Shown piece by piece: positions 30,202-38,403 of a DNA stretch of 64,000 bases. The position numbers and the translations under genes were made by a program. The notes beneath the pieces are model-generated. The model was given only the letters and a program-made list of their open reading frames with translations. It searched no databases and was not told the origin of the DNA. The stretch is from the NCBI RefSeq assembly GCF_002093745.1, contig NZ_MTSB01000006.1, forward strand, positions 248,001 through 312,000, written 5' to 3'. Origin of the DNA: Pseudomonas graminis (GTDB lineage: Bacteria; Pseudomonadota; Gammaproteobacteria; Pseudomonadales; Pseudomonadaceae). Each line of letters opens with the position of its first letter. The first letter of the stretch is position 1.

Positions 30202-31623
30202 ATGACGCTCTACGTCAACCTTGCCGAGTTGCTCGGCTCACGCATTGAAAACGGCTTTTACCGGCCCGGCGACCGGCTGCCCTCGGTGCGTGCGCTGAGC
30301 CTTGAGCACGGCGTCAGTCTGAGCACCGTGCAGCAGGCGTATCGGGTGCTGGAAGACAACGGCCTGGCTTCGCCGAAACCCAAGTCCGGCTATTTCGTCT
30401 CGGTCGGCAGGCGGACACCCGCACTTCCGGCGGTGGGGCGTCCGGTGCAGCGGCCTGTGGATATCTCTCAATGGGATCAGGTGCTTGACCTGATTCGTGT
30501 TGCACCCCGCGAAGCGGTGACGCAACTGGGGCGCGGCATGCCTGATGTCACCAGCCCGACCCTGAAGCCGCTGATGCGCGCATTGGGGCAGTTGAGTCGC
30601 CATCAAGACATGCCGGGTCTGTATTACGACAACATCTATGGCGTGCCGAGGCTGCGTGAACAGATCGCCCGGCTGATGCTTGATTCAGGCTGCAACCTCA
30701 CGGCCAATGACCTGATTATCACCACCGGCTGTCACGAAGCCCTGTCGGCCAGTGTGCGTGCCATTTGTGAGCCGGGCGACATCATTGCAGTGGATTCACC
30801 GAGCTTCTTCGGCGCCATGCAGACCCTCAAGGGTGTCGGCATGAAGGCGATGGAGATTCCGACCGATCCGCTGACCGGCATCAGCCTCGAAGCGCTGGAA
30901 CTGGCGCTGGAACAGTGGCCGATCAAGGTCATCCAGTTGACGCCCAACTGCAACAACCCGTTGGGCTACATCATGCCGGAAGCCCGCAAGCGTGCCTTGC
31001 TGACCCTGGCACAACGCTTCGATGTGGCGATCATCGAAGACGATGTGTATGGCGATCTTGCGTACAACTACCCTCGCCCGCGAACCATCAAGTCCTTCGA
31101 CGAAGACGGTCGCGTGCTGCTCTGCAGTTCGTTCTCCAAAACCCTGGCGCCGGGCCTGCGCGTGGGCTGGGTCGCGCCGGGTCGTTATCTGGAGCAAGTG
31201 CTGCACATGAAATACATCGGCACCGGATCGACGGCGCCCCAACCACAACTGGCCATCGCCGATTTTATCGCGGGCGGTCATTACGAGCCGCACGTCAGGC
31301 GTATGCGCACGCAATACCAGCGCAGTCGCGATCAGATCATTGACTGGGTCATGCGCTATTTTCCCGAAGGCACCCGCGCCAGTCGCCCGCAAGGCGGCTT
31401 CATACTGTGGGTAGAACTGGCCGACGATTTCGACAGTCAGCGCTTGAACCGCATCTTGCTGGATAAGGGCGTGCAGGTCGCGGTGGGCAGTATTTTTTCG
31501 GCGTCGGGCAAGTATCGCAACTGCCTGCGCATGAATTACGCGGCCAGACCTACACCGGAAATCGAGAGCGCCGTGCGTATCGTGGGCGAGACAGTCGCGC
31601 AACTGAATGCGCAAACTGACTGA
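30202..31623 (+). CDS. MocR-type regulator: GntR HTH fused to PLP aminotransferase domain
   Basis: The 473-residue protein has a GntR winged helix at residues 1-75 (GDRLPSVRALSLEHGVSLST) and then a class I aminotransferase fold (residues about 110-470). The PLP lysine is Lys313 in SFSKTLAPGLRVGW, and PNCNNPLGY is present. MocR proteins use PLP and an amine ligand as effector instead of doing catalysis. The ATG at 30202 lies near an AAGAG. The target is unknown; candidates are itself, the ClsC-like gene 71 bases downstream or the polyamine genes nearby. Confidence 0.9.
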   Translation: MTLYVNLAELLGSRIENGFYRPGDRLPSVRALSLEHGVSLSTVQQAYRVLEDNGLASPKPKSGYFVSVGRRTPALPAVGRPVQRPVDISQWDQVLDLIRVAPREAVTQLGRGMPDVTSPTLKPLMRALGQLSRHQDMPGLYYDNIYGVPRLREQIARLMLDSGCNLTANDLIITTGCHEALSASVRAICEPGDIIAVDSPSFFGAMQTLKGVGMKAMEIPTDPLTGISLEALELALEQWPIKVIQLTPNCNNPLGYIMPEARKRALLTLAQRFDVAIIEDDVYGDLAYNYPRPRTIKSFDEDGRVLLCSSFSKTLAPGLRVGWVAPGRYLEQVLHMKYIGTGSTAPQPQLAIADFIAGGHYEPHVRRMRTQYQRSRDQIIDWVMRYFPEGTRASRPQGGFILWVELADDFDSQRLNRILLDKGVQVAVGSIFSASGKYRNCLRMNYAARPTPEIESAVRIVGETVAQLNAQTD

Positions 31624-31694
31624 CGTTGGCAAATCTTTCCCGGTTTTGCGGGTCTTATCGGCAAGTCGAGCCATGTCCAGACACGGAAATCAAT

Positions 31695-33275
31695 GTGAAC
31701 AATTCATGGGCCTTGCCCTTTTGCTTGCTGGTTGCATTGTGCGTCAGCGGTTGCGCGCACCAGAACATCGCCAGCGAGCCGAGCCAGGCCATGCCGCCTT
31801 CAGGGGCGGCGTTCGGGCGCTCGATTCAGGCCATGGCGATGCCGCACGAGGGGCGCTCTGGCTTTCGCCTGCTGCCTGACAGCAGCGACGCCTTCAAGGC
31901 CCGCGCCGAACTGATCCGCAACGCCAAAAGCAGCCTCGATCTGCAGTACTACATCGTCCACGACGGCCTGAGCACGCGTGCGTTGATCGACGAGTTGCTC
32001 AAGGCGGCTGACCGTGGCGTTCGCGTGCGCATCCTGCTGGACGACACCACCAGCGACGGGCTGGATCAGGCGATCGCCACGCTGGCGGCGCATCCGAACA
32101 TCGAGATTCGCCTGTTCAACCCGCAAAACCTGGGGCGCGAGACCGGCATCACTCGCAGTCTGGGGCGCTTGATGAACCTGTCGCGTCAACACCGACGCAT
32201 GCACAACAAACTGTGGCTGGCCGACAGCAGCGTGGCGATTGTCGGCGGGCGCAACCTGGGCGACGAATATTTCGATGCCGAACCGAACCTGAATTTCACC
32301 GACATCGACATGCTCAGCGTCGGGCCGGTTGCCGAACAACTGGGCCACAGCTTCGATCAGTACTGGAACAGCACCCTCAGCAAGCCTATCGCCGAGTTCA
32401 TGTATTTCCTGCCTGACGGCGAAGACCTGGCCGAGGCGCGGCAGAAGCTGGACGATTCGCTGGAGCAGGCGCACCAGCAGCACAAGGCCCTGTATGAGCG
32501 GCTGATGGCCTACAAGACTCAGCCCCGCATGAAAACCTGGCTCAACGAACTGGTCTGGGCCTACAACCAGGCGTTGTGGGATGCGCCCACCAAAGTGCTC
32601 GCCCAGGGCGACCCCGATCCGCATCTGTTGCTGACCACGCAACTGGCCCCGGAACTGCTGAACACCCACAAGGAGTTGATGCTGATCTCCGCCTACTTCG
32701 TGCCCGGTCACGAAGGCTTGCTGTACCTCACCGGCCGGGCCGATGCCGGCGTCAAGGTCAGCCTGCTGACCAACTCGCTGGAAGCCACTGATGTACCGGC
32801 TGTGCATGGCGGCTATGCGCCGTACCGCAAGGCGTTGCTGGAGCATGGCGTGAAGCTGTTCGAGCTGCGTCGCCAGCCGGGTGACACCGAAACCATGCGC
32901 AGCAATGGCCCCCACCTGTTCAGGAAAAGCCATTCGCTGGTCAGCTCCGAATCAAGCCTGCACAGCAAGGCGATGATCTTTGACCGGCAGAAAGTCTTTG
33001 TCGGCTCGTTCAACTTCGACCCGCGTTCCGTGCTGTGGAACACCGAAGTCGGCGTGCTGGTCGACAGCCCGCAACTGGCTGAAGAGCTGCGTGAGCTGAC
33101 GCTGCAAGGTATGGCGCCGTCGCTGACCTACGAGGCCAGGCTGGAGGACGGCAAGGTCGTGTGGGTGACTGAAGACAACGGTCAGCTCCACACGCTGCAT
33201 ACCGAGCCAGGCGATGTATGGCGACGTTTCAACGCGTGGATGAGCCGGGCCATCGGCCTTGAAAGAATGCTCTAG
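31695..33275 (+). CDS. Phospholipase D-family cardiolipin synthase (ClsC-like lipoprotein)
   Basis: The 526-residue protein starts at GTG 31695, which gives a lipoprotein signal (NNSWALPFCLLVALCVSGC); a TTG start 69 bases upstream would spoil it. Two HKD motifs are intact: HNKLWLADSS (His170) and HSKAMIFDRQ (His423), each followed by a G-G/S and N. This pattern and length match ClsC/YmdC, which joins phosphatidylethanolamine and phosphatidylglycerol to make cardiolipin. A lipid anchor is unusual for ClsC, and a periplasmic phospholipase is an alternative. It overlaps the convergent MFS gene by 4 bases. Confidence 0.85.
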   Translation: MNNSWALPFCLLVALCVSGCAHQNIASEPSQAMPPSGAAFGRSIQAMAMPHEGRSGFRLLPDSSDAFKARAELIRNAKSSLDLQYYIVHDGLSTRALIDELLKAADRGVRVRILLDDTTSDGLDQAIATLAAHPNIEIRLFNPQNLGRETGITRSLGRLMNLSRQHRRMHNKLWLADSSVAIVGGRNLGDEYFDAEPNLNFTDIDMLSVGPVAEQLGHSFDQYWNSTLSKPIAEFMYFLPDGEDLAEARQKLDDSLEQAHQQHKALYERLMAYKTQPRMKTWLNELVWAYNQALWDAPTKVLAQGDPDPHLLLTTQLAPELLNTHKELMLISAYFVPGHEGLLYLTGRADAGVKVSLLTNSLEATDVPAVHGGYAPYRKALLEHGVKLFELRRQPGDTETMRSNGPHLFRKSHSLVSSESSLHSKAMIFDRQKVFVGSFNFDPRSVLWNTEVGVLVDSPQLAEELRELTLQGMAPSLTYEARLEDGKVVWVTEDNGQLHTLHTEPGDVWRRFNAWMSRAIGLERML

Positions 33276-34417
33276 GCCGGTACGGCGTGTGCCCCGAAGG
33301 CCCCGCGTCGTCTGATCAGAATCAGCAGCCCCAGCGCACCTGCTGCCATCAGCAACGGCAAGGCCTCACCGCTGACCCACTGGCTGCCCGCACCTGCTGC
33401 CAGTGGCCCGATCAGGCAGCCGATGCCCCAGAGCTGAGCAACGTGGGCGTTGGCACGCACCAGCGCGTCGTCGCGATAGCGCTCGCCGATCAGGATCAGC
33501 GACAGGGTGAACAGCCCGCCCGCGCTGGCACCGAACACGGCCCACAGCGGCCAGATCAGAACGGTATCCACCAGCAGTGGCACCATCAGGCTGGAGGCCA
33601 GCAACAGCGCCGCACAGCCAGTGAACATCGCGCGGCGCGAGATGCGGTCGGCGAGCATGCCGATTGGCAGTTGCAGCAGGGCGTCGCCGATCACCACCAC
33701 GCTGACCATGATCAGCGCGATTTCCGGGGTAAAGCCGTGGCGTATGCAGTAGAGCGGCAACAGCGTCAGGATCAATGCCTCGAACGCCGCAAACAATGCC
33801 ACCGCCCAGGCGATGGCGGGCATGCCACGACAGAAGCCGAGCAGGTCGGTGAAGGTGACGTTGCAGGATTCGGTCGACGGCGCGCCAGTGCGCCCCAGCA
33901 GCAGAAACGGTGAGCCGACCAGCAACACGACGCCGATCCAGAAACCGTAGTCGGCCTGGGTGCCAATGACACCCAGCAGCAACGGACCGGCCAGTTGGCT
34001 CAGTGCATAGGCGCTGCCGTACAGCGCGACGAGTCGCCCGCGCAGGCGCTCGATCACCAACTGATTGATCCAGCTTTCGCCCAGCACGAACACGATGGTC
34101 AGAATGATCCCGAGCGTCAGGCGCAGCACCAGCCATATCGAGTAGTAAGGCAGCAGCGCCAGCGCACCGACCGACACCGCCCCGGCCCACAGACAAAGGC
34201 GCATCAGGCGCGCCGTGCCGAACCTCGCGGCCAGACGGCTGGCCAACGCTGCGCCGACCAGTACGCCCACCGCAGGCATCGCCGCCATGATCCCGATGGC
34301 AAACGAGCCATAGCCCCAGCCTGCCAGACGCAATGAAACCAGCGGCATGCTGACACCCATTGCCAGGCCGACGCCCAGCACGGACGCCAGCACGGCAAAA
34401 TATGTACCCCAACGCAT
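33272..34417 (-). CDS. MFS transporter (YcaD-like)
   Basis: The 381-residue protein has about 12 hydrophobic helices. The first half contains SRLAARFGTARLMR at the loop 2-3 position, and GESWINQLVIERLRGRLVALYGSAY, which resembles the E. coli YcaD group. The second half contains MLADRISRRAMFTG. The substrate is unknown. Its stop lies inside the end of the cardiolipin synthase gene on the other strand. A 652-base repeat region lies upstream. Confidence 0.85.
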   Translation of the reverse strand: MRWGTYFAVLASVLGVGLAMGVSMPLVSLRLAGWGYGSFAIGIMAAMPAVGVLVGAALASRLAARFGTARLMRLCLWAGAVSVGALALLPYYSIWLVLRLTLGIILTIVFVLGESWINQLVIERLRGRLVALYGSAYALSQLAGPLLLGVIGTQADYGFWIGVVLLVGSPFLLLGRTGAPSTESCNVTFTDLLGFCRGMPAIAWAVALFAAFEALILTLLPLYCIRHGFTPEIALIMVSVVVIGDALLQLPIGMLADRISRRAMFTGCAALLLASSLMVPLLVDTVLIWPLWAVFGASAGGLFTLSLILIGERYRDDALVRANAHVAQLWGIGCLIGPLAAGAGSQWVSGEALPLLMAAGALGLLILIRRRGAFGAHAVPA

Positions 34418-34451
34418 TTTGAAGCTCCTGCAACTCGTTTGCTTATTACGC

Positions 34452-34511
34452 GATCAAGAGCGGACGCAGAGCGTCCAGAACGGCATGCCCACGCGGAGCG
34501 TGGGCACGATC
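34452..34511. repeat. Family-B palindromic repeat, full unit
   Basis: GATC, then GGACGCAGAGCGTCC, AGAACGGCATG, CCCACGCGGAGCGTGGG and CACGATC. It is nearly the reverse complement of 46312-46365. It forms the left edge of the array that fills 34418-35069, where I see no gene. Confidence 0.78.
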
Positions 34512-34551
34512 AGCTTTCTCGGCCGCTGCTCGTTCCGCATGCCTCAGCCGC

Positions 34552-34667
34552 ACACTGATCGTTCCGCACGCTCCAGCCATACACTGATCGTTCCGCACGC
34601 TCCAGCCATACACTGATCGTTCCTCACGCCCCAGCCACACACTGATCGTTCCTCACGCTCCAGCGTG
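34552..34667. repeat. Four 29-bp tandem repeats
   Basis: The unit ACTGATCGTTCCGCACGCTC plus CAGCCATAC starts (at TGATC) at 34556, 34585, 34614 and 34643, so the period is exactly 29. The middle copies are almost identical and the outer ones carry one to three changes. There are no unique spacers. Confidence 0.85.
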
Positions 34668-35051
34668 GGAATGCATTGCGTGACGCTCCGCGTCACAAAT
34701 CTGCGCCGCACCGCACGGCCAAAGCCGGAAGCAGAGCATGTGTACGATCAGCTTTCTGGACCCCCGCTGTTCCGCACGCCCCAGCCGTACACTGATCGTT
34801 CCGCACGCTCCAGCGTGGGAATGCCTTGCGTGACGCTCCGCGTCACAAATCCACGCTGCGCCGCACAGTCAAGGTCGGACGCAGAGCATGTGTACGATCA
34901 GCTTTCTCGGCCGCCGCTTGTTCCGCACGTTCCAGCCGCACACTGATCGTTCCGCACGCTCCAGCGTGGGAATGCCTTGGGTGACGCTCCGCGTCACAAA
35001 TCCGCGCTTCACCGCACAGTCAAAGGTGGACGCGGAGCATGGGTCCGATCA
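34643..35051. repeat. Three tandem units of about 150 bp
   Basis: Units start at 34643, 34793 and 34944 (periods 150 and 151). Each contains TGATCGTTCC, the palindrome CGCTCCAGCG with GTGGGAATGC, then GTGACGCTCCGCGTCAC, an A/T-poor linker with CCGCAC.GTCAA, GGACGCAGAGCATG and TACGATCAGCTTTCT. The last copy is cut short before kauB. The unit looks like a family-B repeat enlarged and duplicated. Confidence 0.82.
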
Positions 35052-35069
35052 ATGTTCCGCTTTCCGGCC

Positions 35070-36563
35070 TTACAACTTGATCCAGGTAGACTTCAGCTCG
35101 GTGTATTTGTCGAACGCGTGCAGCGATTTGTCGCGACCGTTACCCGACTGCTTGAAGCCACCAAACGGCGCGGTCATGTCTCCGCCGTCGTACTGGTTGA
35201 CCCACACGCTGCCCGCGCGCAATGCCTTGGCGGTCAGGTGCGCCTTGGAAATGTTCGCGGTCCAGACGGCCGCCGCCAGGCCATACTGCGTGTCGTTGGC
35301 AATCTGGATGGCCTCTTCGGCGCTGTCGAATGTCAGCACGGAAAGCACCGGGCCGAAGATTTCTTCCTGAGCGATCCTCATGGCGTTGTTCACGCCGTCG
35401 AAAATGGTCGGCTCAACGTAGGTGCCGCCTGTCTCCTGCAGAATCCGCTTGCCACCTGCGACCAGCCTGGCGCCATCGGTGTGACCGGCTTCGATGTAAG
35501 ACAACACCGTATCCATCTGCTGGGTATCGACCAGCGCACCGACATTGGTTGCCGGGTCCAGCGGATTGCCGGGCTTCCAGGTGGCCAACGCTTCAATCAC
35601 CATGGGCAGGAAGCGGTCCTTGATGGAGCGCTCGACCAACAGGCGCGAACCCGCAGTGCAAACCTCGCCCTGGTTGAACGCAATCGCGCTGGCGGCGGCG
35701 CTGGCGGCGGCGTGCAAGTCCGGCGCGTCGGCGAAGACGATGTTCGGGCTTTTGCCGCCCGCCTCCAGCCAGACGCGCTTCATGTTGGATTCACCCGCGT
35801 AAATCATCAGCTGTTTGGCGATTTTGGTCGAGCCGGTAAACACCACCGTGTCCACGTCCATATGCAGCGCCAGCGCCTTGCCGACGGTGTGGCCGTAACC
35901 CGGCAAGACGTTGAGCACGCCTGCAGGAATACCGGCCTCGATGGCCAGCTGCGCAATGCGAATGGCGGTCAGCGGGGACTTTTCCGAGGGTTTGAGAACG
36001 ACTGAGTTGCCGGTAGACAGCGCAGGGCCGAGTTTCCAGCACGCCATCATCAGCGGGAAGTTCCACGGCACGATAGCGGCCACGACACCCACCGGCTCAC
36101 GTGTCACCAAGCCCAACTGGTCATGGGGCGTGGCCGCAACTTCGTCATACAGCTTGTCGATGGCCTCGCCGCTCCAGCTCAGCGCGCGGGCGCCACCGGG
36201 CACATCGACACCCAGCGAGTCGCTGATCGGTTTGCCCATGTCCAGCGTTTCCAGCAGGGCCAGCTCTTCGGCATTCTGCTCAAGCAGCCCCGCGAAACGG
36301 ATCATGACAGCCTTGCGTTTGGCGGGAGCCAGTCGTGACCATGCGCCTGATTCGAATGTACTGCGAGCGCTGGCGACTGCGCGCTGGGCGTCCGCCAGGT
36401 CGCAACTGGCGACCTTGGCAAGCAGTCGGCCATCGACCGGGCTGATGCAATCAAAGGTTTCTCCGGAGGCGGAGGCGACGTATTCACCTTGAATGAAGGC
36501 GCGGCCTTCGATCTTCAAAGTCTGGGCGCGTTGCTCCCAGTCGGCACGAGTCAGGGTGGTCAT
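35070..36563 (-). CDS. kauB: Gamma-glutamyl-gamma-aminobutyraldehyde dehydrogenase (KauB/PuuC-like)
   Basis: The 497-residue NAD(P)-dependent aldehyde dehydrogenase has its catalytic Cys302 in NQGEVCTAGSR, the general base Glu in LEAGGKSPNIV and the Rossmann motif FTGSTKIAKQ. The ATG at 36563 is 8 bases from AGGAGG and gives the usual 497 residues; the ATG two codons up is too close to the RBS. KauB/PuuC oxidises gamma-glutamyl-GABA-aldehyde and related aldehydes (4-guanidinobutyraldehyde, 3-hydroxypropionaldehyde). It is the step after the PauB-like oxidase at 28458. Divergent from a cupin gene, with 239 bases between. The symbol is by similarity and synteny. Confidence 0.86.
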   Translation of the reverse strand: MTTLTRADWEQRAQTLKIEGRAFIQGEYVASASGETFDCISPVDGRLLAKVASCDLADAQRAVASARSTFESGAWSRLAPAKRKAVMIRFAGLLEQNAEELALLETLDMGKPISDSLGVDVPGGARALSWSGEAIDKLYDEVAATPHDQLGLVTREPVGVVAAIVPWNFPLMMACWKLGPALSTGNSVVLKPSEKSPLTAIRIAQLAIEAGIPAGVLNVLPGYGHTVGKALALHMDVDTVVFTGSTKIAKQLMIYAGESNMKRVWLEAGGKSPNIVFADAPDLHAAASAAASAIAFNQGEVCTAGSRLLVERSIKDRFLPMVIEALATWKPGNPLDPATNVGALVDTQQMDTVLSYIEAGHTDGARLVAGGKRILQETGGTYVEPTIFDGVNNAMRIAQEEIFGPVLSVLTFDSAEEAIQIANDTQYGLAAAVWTANISKAHLTAKALRAGSVWVNQYDGGDMTAPFGGFKQSGNGRDKSLHAFDKYTELKSTWIKL

Positions 36564-36802
36564 TGGCATGTCCTCCTCTTTTGCAATGTGGGTGTGTCAT
36601 GCTTGATTCGAGACACAATCTGAATGTTTTCAGGGCAGCCGATACCCTAAACCAGCCTTCAGCTAAAACCAATATATTTGACAGAATTGGCGGTCAGAAC
36701 GCCCTTTCGTTGATTTTATTAAACACACTCAGTGAGCGGGTCGAGGCACTTATGTGCCTTTCGCTCGTCAAACCGTCAACGTATTCAGCACGAGGGGCCA
36801 CC

Positions 36803-37171
36803 ATGAGTATCGCGAGCATCGTCGATTTCAGCGAAGCCAGCACCGACGCCGAGCACTATCGCCCGGCACCGGAAAAAGTCTTCAAGGGCGACCCGGCACA
36901 GACGATCTACAACCATTACAACAGCCCCTGCGGTCAGATGAGCGCTGGTGTCTGGAATGGCGAGCCGGGGCAGTGGCAGGTGAATTACACCGAGCACGAA
37001 TACTGCGAAATCGTTCAGGGCGTCAGCGTGCTGCGCGACGAGCAAGGCAACGCCAAAACCCTGCGCTCGGGTGACCGCTTCGTGATCCCGGCAGGCTTCA
37101 AGGGGACGTGGGAAGTGCTGGAAACATGCCGCAAGATTTATGTGGTCTTCGAGGCGGCTGCCGATAAATAA
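36803..37171 (+). CDS. Cupin_3 (DUF861-type) protein
   Basis: The 122-residue small cupin has a beta-barrel core (YTEHEYCEIVQGVSVL, then LRSGDRFVIPAGFKGTWEVLE). The usual metal-site residues are only partly kept (E, H, E, C). Members of this group sit beside amine or (S)-ureidoglycine genes. It is divergent from kauB, so a role in amine or aldehyde catabolism is a guess. The start at 36803 follows CGAGGGG; the frame is open further back into the promoter region. A TTGACA at 36678 has no matching -10. Confidence 0.8.
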   Translation: MSIASIVDFSEASTDAEHYRPAPEKVFKGDPAQTIYNHYNSPCGQMSAGVWNGEPGQWQVNYTEHEYCEIVQGVSVLRDEQGNAKTLRSGDRFVIPAGFKGTWEVLETCRKIYVVFEAAADK

Positions 37172-37247
37172 CTACCGCATACCGGTGGGCATTATGAGGG
37201 ATTCTGAATGCGTCCAATGACGGACATTCACGCAAAAGGATCTTGAA

Positions 37248-37451
37248 ATGACCAACGAAGTAATCACCCAGGCGCTGCAGTACCTTGTCGGTAGCCGCTA
37301 CGTACCGACCGTCAAAGCCTACATCGGCGAAATGACCGGTCTTGAGAAAGTGATCGGTCCTGGCGACATCACCACCCTGGATTTCAACCCCATGCGACTG
37401 CACGTAAATGTCGACAAGGCGGGTCTGGTATCCGGCTTCAGTTTCGGCTGA
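37248..37451 (+). CDS. I78-type peptidase inhibitor family protein
   Basis: The 67-residue protein has the I78 pattern: KVIGPGDITTLDFNPMRLHVNVDKAGLV followed by a glycine near the end. Related Pseudomonas/Lysobacter proteins bind serine peptidases. There is no signal peptide, which is unusual for an inhibitor of secreted enzymes, so the role is uncertain. AAAAGGA lies about 10 bases before the ATG. Two strong bidirectional terminators follow. Confidence 0.75.
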   Translation: MTNEVITQALQYLVGSRYVPTVKAYIGEMTGLEKVIGPGDITTLDFNPMRLHVNVDKAGLVSGFSFG

Positions 37452-37499
37452 TTCAGGAGGCCCTTCTCCCCATCGTGCGGGTGCGGGGCTTTCGTCTTT

Positions 37500-37530
37500 A
37501 AAACGCCCGGCGCATTGCGTCGGGCGTTTT
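37500..37530. terminator. Terminator after the I78 gene
   Basis: AAAACGCCCG (37500-37509) pairs with CGGGCGTTTT (37521-37530); the inner loop also pairs partly. T tracts exist on both strands, so it can work in both directions. Confidence 0.85.
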
Positions 37531-37594
37531 GCATTCGGCGTTCAGCCGAAGAGTACAGGCTTGAGTTCTTCAGGCCTGCCGCTCGATCAGGCAC

Positions 37595-37622
37595 AAAAAA
37601 CCCGCCAGAAGGCGGGTTTTTT
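37595..37622. terminator. Bidirectional terminator, rpmG side
   Basis: AAAAAACCCGCC (37595-37606) pairs with GGCGGGTTTTTT (37611-37622) across the loop AGAA. It lies 17 bases past the rpmG stop and ends the rpmB-rpmG transcript. Confidence 0.93.
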
Positions 37623-37639
37623 GTAGTCGACAGCATCAA

Positions 37640-37795
37640 TTACTTGATTTTGCCTTCTTTGTAGATCACGTGCTTGCGTACAACCGGATCGAATTTTTTG
37701 ATTTCGATTTTATCCGGGGTAGTACGTTTGTTCTTGTCGGTGGTGTAGAAATGGCCTGTACCAGCGCTCGACACCAAACGGATCAATTCACGCAT
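37640..37795 (-). CDS. rpmG: 50S ribosomal protein L33
   Basis: The 51-residue protein reads [20 protein letters not shown], then [20 protein letters not shown] and [11 protein letters not shown]. This is the complete L33 sequence. The zinc-binding cysteine pairs of C+ forms are absent (SSAGTG), so it is a zinc-independent type. It is second in the rpmB-rpmG operon, 11 bases after rpmB. Confidence 0.97.
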
Positions 37796-37806
37796 GATTC
37801 TCTCCC

Positions 37807-38040
37807 TTAAATTTTGCCGTCGCGACGCAGTTCAGCGAGCACAACTTCAATGCCACGCTTGTCGATGATACGCATGCCTTTAGCAGATACGCGCAGACGA
37901 ACAAAACGCTTCTCGCCTTCAACCCAGAAGCGGTGATGCTGCAGGTTTGGCAGGAAACGACGACGGGTTTTGTTGTTTGCGTGGGAAATGTTATTCCCAG
38001 TCACCGGACCCTTACCGGTAACTTGACATACTCTCGACAT
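37807..38040 (-). CDS. rpmB: 50S ribosomal protein L28
   Basis: The 77-residue protein reads [20 protein letters not shown] and then the basic segment [17 protein letters not shown], ending in [16 protein letters not shown]. Length and sequence are those of L28. It is first in the rpmBG operon, with a strong sigma-70 promoter about 150 bases upstream and a structured leader (CATGCCCAACCCGGCATGGG at about 38061). Confidence 0.97.
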
Positions 38041-38188
38041 GCCTCAGCCCTCTAAAACCACATGCCCAACCCGGCATGGGTTGGCCGCTTAATCTCTCAG
38101 TCATTTGGCGCCAGGCGCCGCGTTTCTTTAAGGGTCTTACCGGCTACACCTACAGTGAAGGAACCGGGCCCCTAGAAAAGAGCGCTGC

Positions 38189-38217
38189 TTTATACCAGAA
38201 ACCCTTCGAAGCAACAA
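38189..38217 (-). promoter_or_regulatory. Sigma-70 promoter of rpmB-rpmG
   Basis: On the minus strand -35 TTGTTG (38217-38212) and -10 TATAAA (38194-38189) are 17 bases apart. This leaves a leader of about 140 bases. The gap 38041-38403 holds this promoter, the leader and the upstream region of the binding-protein gene. I see no gene in it. Confidence 0.75.
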
Positions 38218-38403
38218 CAGGCAAAGCACTTTAGCCCGACGGCGCGCGTACCGTATGGCGGTAAGCTCAAGCGCTGCGGGGGTGTGGTCAAAACGACCGC
38301 TCGTCGCACGATGTCGATTGTTCTGCGCCAGTACATAGTCTAGGGTTAGTCCCTCACCAGACTGCACCGGCAGATGGGCCCTTTCTGAACAGGAAATATC
38401 GCC

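Noticed and set aside
34552..34667. A possible CRISPR array, because of regular 29-bp repeats
   Set aside because: The units are head-to-tail with no unique spacers, they contain the dispersed palindrome, and no cas genes are present.
36678..36683. Perfect TTGACA before the cupin gene as a promoter
   Set aside because: No -10 element at acceptable spacing.
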